DNA of 52,231 bases from positions 1 to 52,231 of the forward strand of contig JAJZBS010000010.1 of assembly GCA_021851885.1 (NCBI GenBank), in the 5' to 3' direction. The notes beneath the pieces were generated by a model that made no database searches, was not told where the DNA came from, and saw only the letters and a program-made list of their open reading frames with translations. Below are positions 1 through 9,238 of the stretch, in pieces. This DNA comes from Actinomycetes bacterium. GTDB taxonomy: Bacteria; Actinomycetota; Acidimicrobiia; Acidimicrobiales; JAMCQF01. How positions within the stretch are numbered: position 1 is the first letter of the stretch; each line of letters starts with the position of its first letter. Both the position numbers and the translations under genes were made by a program.

Positions 1-244
1 TCGTGTCGACGATCTGGACGAGGCTCTGGTCGGGCGCAGGTGATGGTGGCTGCCGGCCCGACGAGAGCGGGAGCATCTTCGCTGCCAGCTGGGCATCCAC
101 CCGCCCGGCGCGCCGTTCGAGCGATCGGGCGAGCGTCGCTCGAAGGTCGTGGCCCATGTTCGTCGTGAACAGCAAACCGCCGATGGCCACCAAGGCAGTC
201 GTGAAGACACATACGACGAGGGCAAGGCGCAAGCGGATCGGCAC
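1..244 (-). CDS. Sensor histidine kinase, N-terminal part (truncated by window edge)
   Basis: Minus-strand frame opens at GTG (242-244) directly after the response-regulator stop: VPIRLRLALVVCVFTTALVAIGGLLFTTNMGHDLRATLARSLERR..., an N-terminal TM segment followed by a charged region. Position after an OmpR regulator supports HK. Confidence 0.65.
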   Translation of the reverse strand, partial: MPIRLRLALVVCVFTTALVAIGGLLFTTNMGHDLRATLARSLERRAGRVDAQLAAKMLPLSSGRQPPSPAPDQSLVQIVDT

Positions 245-976
245 CTAACGAGCCCCTTCCACGTGCAGCCGCCATCCCACCCTGTGGAGGGTCTGGAGAT
301 CCGAGCAGCCGAACGGTCGGTCGATCTTGCGTCGCAGGCGGGCCACGTACTGGTCCACGACGTTGTCGGAGACGGTCGAGCTCCGTTCCCAGACGGCACC
401 CATGATCGTCCTCCTGGTGAGGACCACGCCGGGGTGCCTGAGGAAGAGCTCGAGTACCTCGAATTCTCGCTTGGTGAGCTCCAACTCGGCGAACCCACGC
501 CAGGCCCTGCGGCTGAGTAGGTCGAGGCGGAGATCGCCGACGACGAGATAGAACGAATCGGGGCGTCGATCCCGGCGCAGGACGGCGCGCAACCTGGCGA
601 CGAGCTCCCCGAGGTCGAAGGGCTTCACAAGGTAGTCGTCAGCTCCGGCATCGAATCCGGCCATCCGCTCGTCGAGCGCGGCGAGCGCAGTGGTCATGAT
701 GACGGGGACCGCATGCTGCTCCCGGCGGATGCGAACACACAGCTCGATTCCGCTGATGCCGGGGAGCATGAGGTCGAGCAAGACGGCACCGAACACGGAG
801 GCGCCGAGCATCGACAGCGCCGACTCGCCGTCGGGCACCGTCGTCACGTCGAACCCCTCCTCGGTGAGATGGCGCTCGAGGGCGCACGCGAGCGCCTCGT
901 CGTCTTCGACGACGAGGACGTTCGTGCCGCGCTCGGACAGAGGGGGTCGGTCGCAGGACCGACCGTCGTTGTCCAT
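245..976 (-). CDS. OmpR/PhoB-family response regulator
   Basis: VLVVEDDEAL, LLDLMLPGISG phosphoacceptor region, DDYLVKPF, C-terminal winged helix (LTKREFEVLELFLRHPGVVLTRR). GGGAAAG before ATG at 976. Confidence 0.93.
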   Translation of the reverse strand: MDNDGRSCDRPPLSERGTNVLVVEDDEALACALERHLTEEGFDVTTVPDGESALSMLGASVFGAVLLDLMLPGISGIELCVRIRREQHAVPVIMTTALAALDERMAGFDAGADDYLVKPFDLGELVARLRAVLRRDRRPDSFYLVVGDLRLDLLSRRAWRGFAELELTKREFEVLELFLRHPGVVLTRRTIMGAVWERSSTVSDNVVDQYVARLRRKIDRPFGCSDLQTLHRVGWRLHVEGAR

Positions 977-982
977 CTTTCC

Positions 983-2365
983 CTACAGCGCGCTGGCGCC
1001 GCTCATGTAGGAGTTGCCCTGCTGGTCGAGGGTGTGGAGCCCGGTGGCGACGCCCTGCTTGCCCTCGACGACCTCGAGAAAGGTCGCGTCGAGGGACGAC
1101 TGTACTTCCTTGTAGCGGTCGCTGATCGGGCGGGGGTACGTGTCCGGTGACTCGGTGGCCGTGATGGTTGCCGACTCGCCGGGGTGACTTGCCAGGAATG
1201 ATGAGGGCATGGCGGCCACACCGGCCTTCGTCTCGGGCGGGAAGCCGGTGTGCTCGGCCCAGTAGACCTGCTGCGATGGTTCGAACCACCACTGGACGAA
1301 GGTCCACGCCGCCTGGTCCTGGGTGTGCGTGTGGCCCTTGGGGAGGACGAAGCCGAGCCCCTGGGCCACGTTGTAGGCGCTGCCGGTCGAACCGGCTGGC
1401 TCGACGAAGGCACCCACGGGGAATTTGCCACCGACGGCGTCCAGGGTCTTCTGGTATCCGGCGGACGTCCCGTCGATCATGGCCATTTTGCCGGCAGCCA
1501 GGTCTTCACGGAGAGAGGTCCCGTGACCGAAGACGAGGTCGCCGTCCGCATACAGCGTGTGGAAGTACGAGAAGGTGCTGATGCCAGCGGGTGTGTTGAA
1601 GTCGACGGCGGTCCCGGTGGTGTTGCCGCCCTTCAACATCGTCCCGCCGTTGCTCATGAATGCCGGGAGAATATGGGCCGACGAGTCCTTCCAACCGATG
1701 GGGATGACCCCGATGGCCTTCAACTTCGCCGCGTCGGCTGCGAGCGCCGTCCAGGTCGCAGGTGGGGTCGTGATGCCGGCCTTGGCGAAGAGCGTCTGGT
1801 TGTAGTCGACGATCGATACCTTCGTATCGGCCTGGAGCCGGAAGTGCTGGCCATGTACCTCGCCGTTCTTCCACACGGCAGGGAGGACGTTGGCCTTGTC
1901 GACGACCGAGCTGTTTGCCATGAAGGTGTTCCACGACACGAGCGCGTGGGCTTTCACATACTGACCGTCGTAGTGGCTGATCTCCGCGAGGACGGGGGGG
2001 TCACCGGCGGCCGTTGCCGCGAGCAGCTTCTTCGACGCTTTGGTTACCGTGACGTCGACCCGGATGCTCGGGTGGGAGGCGTTGAACTCGGCGACCAGCG
2101 CGCTGACCGCGTCACCGACGGGACCGCCGTTGTGGGACTCCCACAAGCTGACGGTCGTCACCTGCGCACTCGAAGCCGACTTCGAAGCTGACGGTGCGCT
2201 TGACCCGCACGCCGCCAGAGCCATGCCACCGGCGGCGACCAGTACCGCCGTCCAACGGAGGCGTCCTTGCCGTAGCGTCCCATCGGCTCGCCGTGCGCGC
2301 CCGGTGCAGTGGCTGTGCACCTCAAGCGGGCGGTCGGGCCCGGTGACGCCCTGCATGCTCATCAT
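983..2365 (-). CDS. Sugar ABC transporter substrate-binding lipoprotein (family 1)
   Basis: Lipobox MALAACGSS then TTVSLWESHNGGPVGDAVSALVAEFNASHPSIRV. ATG at 2365 preceded by AGGAGGAGA. Confidence 0.9.
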   Translation of the reverse strand: MMSMQGVTGPDRPLEVHSHCTGRARRADGTLRQGRLRWTAVLVAAGGMALAACGSSAPSASKSASSAQVTTVSLWESHNGGPVGDAVSALVAEFNASHPSIRVDVTVTKASKKLLAATAAGDPPVLAEISHYDGQYVKAHALVSWNTFMANSSVVDKANVLPAVWKNGEVHGQHFRLQADTKVSIVDYNQTLFAKAGITTPPATWTALAADAAKLKAIGVIPIGWKDSSAHILPAFMSNGGTMLKGGNTTGTAVDFNTPAGISTFSYFHTLYADGDLVFGHGTSLREDLAAGKMAMIDGTSAGYQKTLDAVGGKFPVGAFVEPAGSTGSAYNVAQGLGFVLPKGHTHTQDQAAWTFVQWWFEPSQQVYWAEHTGFPPETKAGVAAMPSSFLASHPGESATITATESPDTYPRPISDRYKEVQSSLDATFLEVVEGKQGVATGLHTLDQQGNSYMSGASAL

Positions 2366-2481
2366 GTGCCTGTCTCCTCCTGTTGGGAATGGTGATGGGT
2401 GGACTGGGGTATGAAGGGCTCTGCTCGCCGATGCTCGGCGAACCCGTTGGTCGTTCGTCGACCGGTCCGTGTTCTCGGGGA

Positions 2482-3315
2482 TCAACGGTTGACTCCGCTG
2501 TCACGCCCGGCGACCCCGTTGACGATGTGACGTTGGAGCGCCAGGAAGACGATGACGATGGGGACGAGGGCGAGCAGGACCGCCGAGGTGAGCTTCCGCC
2601 AGTTCGCCTCGAAGGTTTGCATGTAGTGGCTGAGCGCCACCTCGATGGGTTGCACCGAGTGCGACGTCGTCATGATGAGCGGCCACTGGAATTGGTTCCA
2701 CGACGTGATGAACGTGAGGAGGGTGACTGTCACGACGGCCGGCCTGGCCAGTGGGACGGCGACTCGCCGGATGTAACGGAGGTGGCCGACTCCCTCGAGG
2801 CGGGCGGCCTCCCAGTACTCACGTGGGAGACCCTTGAAGAACTGGCGGAAGAGGAAGACGCCGAACGTGCTGGCAGCGAAGGGCAGGATCTGGATGGCGT
2901 AGGTGTTCAGCAGGTGGAGGTGGAGCGCCACCGAGTACTGGGGGACGAGGAGTGCCTGGCCGGGGAGCATCATGACGCCAATGGTCATGAGGAAGAGCAA
3001 GTTGTTCCCCCGGAAATTGAGCTCGGCCAGCGCGTACCCCGCCATGGCTGACGTGACGAGGACGAGCAGCACCGTCGAACCCGAGACGAGGATCGTGTTC
3101 GCCATCGCCCGCAGCCAGTCCGTGTGGGAGACGACGTAGGTGAAGGCCCCGGTGTGCAGGCTTGGGACGAAGCGTGGCGGGATCGAGTAGACGCCGCCGT
3201 GCGTGTTGAACGCCGTCACCACGACCCAGTAGAGAGGGAAGGAGAAGGCGGCGGCCACGAGGAACAGGGCCACCTGGTGGGCGATCCGGGAGAGGCGCAC
3301 AGGTCGGCCGCTCAC
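2482..3315 (-). CDS. Carbohydrate ABC transporter permease (MalG-like)
   Basis: GTG at 3315 overlaps the upstream permease stop (GTGA). Contains EAARLEGVGHLRYIRRVAVPLARPA (EAA loop). Confidence 0.9.
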   Translation of the reverse strand: MSGRPVRLSRIAHQVALFLVAAAFSFPLYWVVVTAFNTHGGVYSIPPRFVPSLHTGAFTYVVSHTDWLRAMANTILVSGSTVLLVLVTSAMAGYALAELNFRGNNLLFLMTIGVMMLPGQALLVPQYSVALHLHLLNTYAIQILPFAASTFGVFLFRQFFKGLPREYWEAARLEGVGHLRYIRRVAVPLARPAVVTVTLLTFITSWNQFQWPLIMTTSHSVQPIEVALSHYMQTFEANWRKLTSAVLLALVPIVIVFLALQRHIVNGVAGRDSGVNR

Positions 3316-4325
3316 CGGTAGAAGACGACGCGATTCGAGATCCACCGCTGGATCAGCGTGAGGGTCATGATGATGGCGAACAGGATGAGGCTCATGGCGG
3401 CAGCCAAGCTGAAGTGCCCGTAGACGAACGCCGTCTGGTACACGAGCAGCGCGTCGGTCGTTGTGGCGAACGCCGGCCCTCCCGCTCCGCCGTGCGGTCC
3501 GCCGGTCATCGTGTAGATCTGCGAGAACGCCTGCCACGTGTTGACGGTCGACAGCACCACGACAAAGAACGTCGTCGGCGAGATGAGGGGCCAGATGATC
3601 CGGGAGAAGATCTGGTGGCGCCGGGCACCGTCGAGCCGGGCCACCTCGACGAGCTCTCGAGGGACGCTCGCCAGCCCGGCCAGGAAGATGATCACGTAGA
3701 GGCCGAGCGAGTGCCAGAGGCTGTCGATCATCACGGCGGGCAACGCCCAGTGGACGCTCTGCAGCCACCCGAGCGCCGGCAGCCCCACGCTCGTGAGGAC
3801 GAAGTTGGCCAACCCGAAACGGGGATTGAAGATCCAGACCCAGATGATGGCCGTGGCCACCACGGGGGTGACGTGCGGGAGAAAGACCGCACCTCGCCAG
3901 ATCCCACCACCTCGCCGGGCCAGCCCGTCCTTCAACAGCAGCGCGATGCCCAGCGCCAGCAGCACCGTGGCCGGGATCATCACCAGGGTGTAGTAGGCGG
4001 AGGTGACGAGCGAGCGGACGAAGAGGGGTTGGGCGAAGAGGACGCGGAAGTTGTGCAGGCCGACAAACCTCGTCGCCGACGAGAGGATGCCCCAGTGGAA
4101 GAAGGCGATGTAGAAGAGATAGGCGGCCGGCACGTAGAAGAACACGATGAAGATGGCCGTCACCGGCAGCATCAGGCCATAGGCGGTCAGTCGGTCCTGC
4201 AGACGTCGAAAGCGAGGGGGGAGGAGGCTTCGCTTCGGGCGTTCCCTACCGGCACGAGAAGGGGCGCCCTCAGCCGAGACCGTCCGCGGCGCGGCGTCGA
4301 CGTCGGCAGCGGAGACGGCCGTCAC
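3312..4325 (-). CDS. Carbohydrate ABC transporter permease (MalF-like)
   Basis: Multi-TM protein with EVARLDGARRHQIFSRIIWPLISPT EAA loop. Start overlaps the upstream ATPase stop. Confidence 0.9.
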   Translation of the reverse strand: MTAVSAADVDAAPRTVSAEGAPSRAGRERPKRSLLPPRFRRLQDRLTAYGLMLPVTAIFIVFFYVPAAYLFYIAFFHWGILSSATRFVGLHNFRVLFAQPLFVRSLVTSAYYTLVMIPATVLLALGIALLLKDGLARRGGGIWRGAVFLPHVTPVVATAIIWVWIFNPRFGLANFVLTSVGLPALGWLQSVHWALPAVMIDSLWHSLGLYVIIFLAGLASVPRELVEVARLDGARRHQIFSRIIWPLISPTTFFVVVLSTVNTWQAFSQIYTMTGGPHGGAGGPAFATTTDALLVYQTAFVYGHFSLAAAMSLILFAIIMTLTLIQRWISNRVVFYR

Positions 4326-5632
4326 CGCATGGCCTCCGATGTGGCGAATCCTTGAGCCGCTGCGAGTGCGTCAGATGTGACCTTGGGCGGCATCGTCCAG
4401 GTCGGAGTTGCCGCTTGCGCCGGACCCCACCGACGTCCCGAATGGTCGCTCTCGATGCCCTCGGGCGCCCGGCGAGCGTCCTGCCCGCTGCCGGCTACAT
4501 CGACGGTAGCGATGCGAGCAGCGGAGTTCGCATCGAAGAGGTGTACCGCCCATAGCGGGGCTGTCAACTGGACTGGGTCACCCGGCTCGGTCTCATATGA
4601 CGCGTCGAGGCGGGCTATCACTCGCTGTCCAACCCTTGCGCCGTCCTCGAGCCGTGCATGCAGTTGGACGTGACTTCCGAGATGCTCGCTGAGCTCCGCC
4701 CGGCAAGTCAGCAGGAGCTCGGATCCCCCTGCCGGTTGTCCCTTACCGGCCCGATGGGCGGCGGTGGCGAGGTGCTCGGGCCTGACGCCGACCGTGACCG
4801 TTGGGCCGGTGCGTTCGAGGAGCGGGAGATAGGAGCGGGGAAGGCGTACCGCCCCACCGAGACAGACCGCCTCGCCCTGGTCCTCCCAGGGGAGGGTCCA
4901 GAGGTTCATGCCAGGTGAACCGATGAACCCAGCTACAAACGTGTCGGCCGGCCACCGGTAGATGTCGGCGGGTGTACCGTCCTGTGCCACCCGGCCACCG
5001 TTCATGACGACCACCCGGTCGGCCAGCGTGAGCGCTTCGCCTTGGTCGTGGGTGACGTAGAGGGTGGTGATCTTCAGCTCGCGGTGAAGGCGAGCGAGCT
5101 CGAGGCGGGTCTGCTCGCGGAGGTTCGCATCGAGATTGGAGAGCGGTTCGTCCATCAGGAAGACCGACGGTTCCCGCACGAGGGCCCTGCCCAGGGCGAC
5201 GCGCTGCCGCTGGCCGCCGGAGAGCTCCTTTGGGCGCCGGTCGAGGAGGTCGGCCAATCCGAGCAGCTCAGCGATGTCGTTGACGCGTCGAACGACCTCG
5301 GACTTCGAGGTCCGTTGGGCCTGCATCCCGAACGCGAGGTTCCTGAACACGGTCATATGTGGGTAGAGGGCGTAATTCTGGAACACCATGCCCACGTTCC
5401 GGCGGTCCGGCGGTACGTCGTTCACCACCTTGTCGTCGAAGCGGACCTCGCCGTCGGACACTTGCTCCAGCCCGGCGACGAGGCGGAGGGTGGTCGTCTT
5501 TCCGCATCCCGACGGCCCGAGCAGCACGACGAATTCGCCTTCGGCGATGTCGAGATCCACGCCGTCCACGGCGGCTTCGGTGCTCTTTCCATAGCATTTC
5601 GAAAGGCCGCGCAGTGCGATCGATGCCATCAA
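4322..5632 (-). CDS. Sugar ABC transporter ATP-binding protein (UgpC/MsmK-like)
   Basis: Walker A GPSGCGKTTTLR, signature LSGGQRQRVALGRAL, Walker B VFLMDEPLSNLD, TOBE-like C-terminus. Confidence 0.94.
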   Translation of the reverse strand: MMASIALRGLSKCYGKSTEAAVDGVDLDIAEGEFVVLLGPSGCGKTTTLRLVAGLEQVSDGEVRFDDKVVNDVPPDRRNVGMVFQNYALYPHMTVFRNLAFGMQAQRTSKSEVVRRVNDIAELLGLADLLDRRPKELSGGQRQRVALGRALVREPSVFLMDEPLSNLDANLREQTRLELARLHRELKITTLYVTHDQGEALTLADRVVVMNGGRVAQDGTPADIYRWPADTFVAGFIGSPGMNLWTLPWEDQGEAVCLGGAVRLPRSYLPLLERTGPTVTVGVRPEHLATAAHRAGKGQPAGGSELLLTCRAELSEHLGSHVQLHARLEDGARVGQRVIARLDASYETEPGDPVQLTAPLWAVHLFDANSAARIATVDVAGSGQDARRAPEGIESDHSGRRWGPAQAATPTWTMPPKVTSDALAAAQGFATSEAMR

Positions 5633-5993
5633 CTCCTCCTACCGGAGAGGCGTTCTCCAAGCCAGACCGACTCGCGGTGAGTCGCTCCGGTCGGGACCGT
5701 CGAATGACTCGGGTGGCGGTCACCCGTGCCTCGCTTGGAACCATATGGAGGGGTGATGACCGGCCCGTCACATGCACCTGACTGGTCCATGAACTGCTCA
5801 CGAAACTTCTGTCAGCAAGCCATGTACTGCAGTTCAGAACCTCGGTCCGGTCGAGGTACCGGCTGGTGGGAGGCCTTCTCGCAGGATCTCGCCGTTTGGA
5901 TTGACATGGGGCCAGCGGGACGGACCGGGCCGCGAACGTGCAGGCGCCGCCGGTCCCGCTGGCCTCCTCGCGCCCCCGGCAGCGGTGGCGGCT

Positions 5994-7025
5994 TCAGGTG
6001 CTGAGTTCAGAGACGTCGTCGAGGTCACCGAGGAGCGTGGCCACGTCGTCGGCGGTGGTGGCCCACGAGCACATGAGCCGGGTCACGCCGTTCACGACCT
6101 CGTGGAGGACCCACCCGCGCTCGAAGAGGGCTCGCACGTCGCCGCTGGAGAAGCGGGCGAACACGCCGTTCGCCTCCACCGGGTGCGCGAGCTCGACGCC
6201 CCGTGCCCGGAGCCCGTCGGCCAGCAGGGCGGCCATGGCATTGGCGTGCGCGGCGCGGGTGAGCCAGCTGCCGTCGGCCAGCATGGCCTGCCACGGTGCA
6301 GCCAGGAACCGCATCTTCGACGCCAGTTGCCCGCCCTGCTTGCAGCGGTAGGCGAACTCGGTAGACAACGTGCGGTCGAAGAACACCACGGCTTCGCCCA
6401 TGCCCATCCCGTTCTTGGTCCCGCCCAGGCTGAGCACGTCGACCCCGGCGCGCCAGGTGATGTCGGCCGGGTCGCACCCGAGGCCGGCCACCGCGTTGGC
6501 GAAGCGTGCGCCGTCCATGTGCACGTGCATCCCGAGGGAGGACGCGACGCCCGACAGGGCGGTGAGGTCCTCCGCCCGGTACAGGGTGCCCACCTCGGTG
6601 GCCTGGGTGACGGACAGCACGCGCGGGGTGGGGAAGTGGATGTCCGAGCGTCTGGTGGCGAGGACCCGCACGGCCTCCGGATCGAGGCGGCCGTCCTCCC
6701 CTCCCGCCAGCCACAGCTTGGCGCCGTTGGAGAAGAACTCCGGCGCGCCGCACTCGTCCGTCTCGATGTGGGCCAGCTCGTGGCAGACGACGCTGTGGTA
6801 TGGCTGGCACAGGGCGGCCAGGGCCAGGGAGTTGGCCGCTGTCCCGTTGAACACGAAGTACACGTCGCAGTCGGTGCCGAACAGGTCCCGGATGGCATCG
6901 GCCGCCCCGGCCGTCCACGGGTCCTCGCCGTAGGAGGGGGTGGCGCCGGCCTGAGCTGCGTCGATGGCGGCACGGGCCTCCGGGCACCATCCCACCGTGT
7001 TGTCGCTGGCGAAGTCGTGGCGCAT
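5994..7025 (-). CDS. Threonine aldolase / beta-eliminating lyase family PLP enzyme
   Basis: MRHDFASDNTVGWCPEARAAI, YGEDPWT, HIETDECGAPEF, MHVHMDGARFANAV, SLGGTKNGMGMGEAVVFF (PLP lysine motif). Confidence 0.85.
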   Translation of the reverse strand: MRHDFASDNTVGWCPEARAAIDAAQAGATPSYGEDPWTAGAADAIRDLFGTDCDVYFVFNGTAANSLALAALCQPYHSVVCHELAHIETDECGAPEFFSNGAKLWLAGGEDGRLDPEAVRVLATRRSDIHFPTPRVLSVTQATEVGTLYRAEDLTALSGVASSLGMHVHMDGARFANAVAGLGCDPADITWRAGVDVLSLGGTKNGMGMGEAVVFFDRTLSTEFAYRCKQGGQLASKMRFLAAPWQAMLADGSWLTRAAHANAMAALLADGLRARGVELAHPVEANGVFARFSSGDVRALFERGWVLHEVVNGVTRLMCSWATTADDVATLLGDLDDVSELST

Positions 7026-7115
7026 CGGCCCTACCTTGCCAGCCGTGGCCGGTGCCGCGCTGATGCCGCCAGGTCCGGCACCGCCGCCCGCCGGCAGCGC
7101 CACCAGCTGTCAACT

Positions 7116-8279
7116 TCAGCCGGCGAGTGTCGGGCGGGCCGACATGGTGACGAAGTCGCGAGCCCACCATGACTCGAAGAACGTCCAGGGTCCCTGGACG
7201 GTGGTCGCCAGCAGCTTGGTCCCGTTCGACGGTGAGGCCAGACCGCCCGGCGGCGGGTCGTAGGTGGCGAAGTCTGGCCAATCGGGGTTGATGTCGAGCT
7301 GCATCCCCCGCACCACGCCCGCCCGTGCGAGGAGCTGGGCCAGCTGGAGCGGGGAGAGGGCGGGACCCGCCGCGTACACCAGCGCACCGTCTGCCGTGAC
7401 CCCGACGCCCGAACGCCACTGGTTCTCGATCCCCGGCACCGATGACGCGCACGACGTCGCTCCACAGGTCGCGCCCCACGAGAGCCAGTCGGGACCGGCG
7501 GCCTGGGCGGTCGGTTGGCCGCTGGCGACGAGGGGCACCAGGTTCTGGCGGACGCTGACGACGTCGGGGGCCATGGTCACGTCGGTCCCCCAGGCGCCCA
7601 CGTTCACGTTCCCCCCCGTCGTGATGACGAGGGACGCCGCGCCCTGCTGGAGGGGAACCACGGTTCGACCGTCGGTGTAGTAGCCGCCCCCGGCCACGTT
7701 CATCATGAACCCGCCGTTGAACGCGGCCACCAGCGACGCCGCCTGGGCGGGCTGGATGGGTGCGCTGTAGCGGTAGGGGCCGCCGCCCGGGCTGCGCGAT
7801 CCCGAGTAGAGGCGGGCGGAGAGCAGGCGGGTGTCCATCCATGCGACCCCGGCCGGCTGCGAGCCGCCCGGGGGCACGAGCGTCGTCTCGTAGACGGCCG
7901 GGACCCCGCCCACCAGCCGTCCGGCCGGCTGCCAGGTGCCCTGGCCGGGGGTGGAGGAGCCGAACGGCGCCAGCGGGGCCGGTGGTGCCAGGGGTGCGTT
8001 CGGGCCCGGGATGGCGCTTCCCTGGGCACCGGTGCCGTGCGATGCGGGGCTCGTCCCGGCAGGAGCCGTCCCCGCCGCCCCCGCCGGCCGGCCGTTGGGT
8101 GCCGCGGGCCGGGCGGGACCCGGCCCGATCCGGCGGACGGGCGCGGTGGCGGCGACGGTGGTGGCACATCCGGAAGCGACGACGGCCACAGCGACGAGAG
8201 TCGGGGCCACCAGGGCGACGAGGGTGGAGCGGGCACGACGGCGTGCCGGCCGGCTGGCGGGCCGGTGGGGTGGTGGCAT
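7116..8279 (-). CDS. Secreted phosphodiester glycosidase-family protein
   Basis: N-terminal TM segment STLVALVAPTLVAVAVVASGCATT; FNGGFMMN, GYYTDGRTVVPLQ, MQLDINPDWPDFATY resemble the NAGPA-type domain. Confidence 0.65.
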   Translation of the reverse strand: MPPPHRPASRPARRRARSTLVALVAPTLVAVAVVASGCATTVAATAPVRRIGPGPARPAAPNGRPAGAAGTAPAGTSPASHGTGAQGSAIPGPNAPLAPPAPLAPFGSSTPGQGTWQPAGRLVGGVPAVYETTLVPPGGSQPAGVAWMDTRLLSARLYSGSRSPGGGPYRYSAPIQPAQAASLVAAFNGGFMMNVAGGGYYTDGRTVVPLQQGAASLVITTGGNVNVGAWGTDVTMAPDVVSVRQNLVPLVASGQPTAQAAGPDWLSWGATCGATSCASSVPGIENQWRSGVGVTADGALVYAAGPALSPLQLAQLLARAGVVRGMQLDINPDWPDFATYDPPPGGLASPSNGTKLLATTVQGPWTFFESWWARDFVTMSARPTLAG

Positions 8280-8428
8280 CACCCCCAGGGTAGGGACCGG
8301 CGGCGGCCATGGGTCGGCGCCCCCCGGAGCCGTTGTGTCTCCCTGCCGCCTCATGCCCCATCCTCCGGGAACAGTGGTTGACTACCTCATCGCGTTCCTC
8401 CAGTGCCCCTCCCTGCACGGTCGGTACG

Positions 8429-9067
8429 ATGACCGCGATGCCGGAACCGGGCCGCCGCACCCAGCAGGAACGGAAGGCGGCGACCCGGGCGGCGCTGCTC
8501 GACGCCGCACTGTCGTCCCTCATGGACCGGGGCTACGCCCGCTTCACCACGACCGAGGTCGCCAACCGGGCGGGGACCAGCCAGGGCTCGGTGTTCAAGC
8601 ACTTCCCGTCGAAGTCCGCGCTCCTGGCAGCGACGATCGAGCACCTCTTCGACGGCCTGCGGTCGAACTTCTCGGCCGCCTTCGAGTCGGTCCCCGCCGG
8701 CGAGCGGACGGTGGCACGGGCGCTCGACCTCCTGTGGGCGCAGATGCTCGACGAACGCCTGGGCGCCGCGTACGACCTCTACGGTGCCGCCTGGACCGAC
8801 CCGGACCTGCGGGCCGCGCTCGAACCGGTCATGTCGGCCCACATCGACCGGCTGGTCGAGCTGGCCCGGTCGGTAGGGGCGGGTACCGGCCTGGAGCTGG
8901 CCGGGGAGTCGTTCGAGGCGTTGGCCGGGGTGGCCATCCTGTGCCTGCAGGGGCTGCGCCTGAACCAGATGGTGCGACCCGACCCCGGCGAGGTGGCCGA
9001 CACCCTGCGGGTCCTGCGCCGCCTGATCGAGGTGGGGGCGTCGCCGCCCGCACGTGGAAGAAAGTGA
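8429..9067 (+). CDS. TetR/AcrR family transcriptional regulator
   Basis: RTQQERKAATRAALLDAALSSLMDRGYARFTTTEVANRAGTSQGSVFKHFPSKSALLAATIEHLF. Confidence 0.93.
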   Translation: MTAMPEPGRRTQQERKAATRAALLDAALSSLMDRGYARFTTTEVANRAGTSQGSVFKHFPSKSALLAATIEHLFDGLRSNFSAAFESVPAGERTVARALDLLWAQMLDERLGAAYDLYGAAWTDPDLRAALEPVMSAHIDRLVELARSVGAGTGLELAGESFEALAGVAILCLQGLRLNQMVRPDPGEVADTLRVLRRLIEVGASPPARGRK

Positions 9068-9238
9068 CTGAGTGATTACTAAGTAGTACCCTGCGGACAT
9101 GGCCGGAGGGGATCGGGAGGTGGCGTCCGCCGCCGGGCGGTCACGCAGGCTCCCGGGCCCCGGGCTTCAGCCGCCGGCCCGTGCGGCCGGTATGCGATCG
9201 GGACCCGGGCGGTTGCGCCGGCCGGGCACAGCGAGAGG

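Noticed and set aside
5668-5725. Possible ANTAR target (two hairpins with A and G in the loops)
   Set aside because: Loops are 5 nt, not the expected hexaloops, and no ANTAR protein is visible in the window; retained only as an unexplained hairpin set.
8372-8390. TTGACTACC before the TetR gene as a fourth regulon dyad
   Set aside because: Only one half-site matches; the upstream arm at the required spacing is CGGG, and the core Cys/CTGA is not complete.
6025-8523. 832-aa minus-strand ORF overlapping the aldolase-like and glycosidase-like genes
   Set aside because: Out-of-frame translation, Arg/Gly/Pro-rich with no domain signature; typical spurious ORF in GC-rich DNA.
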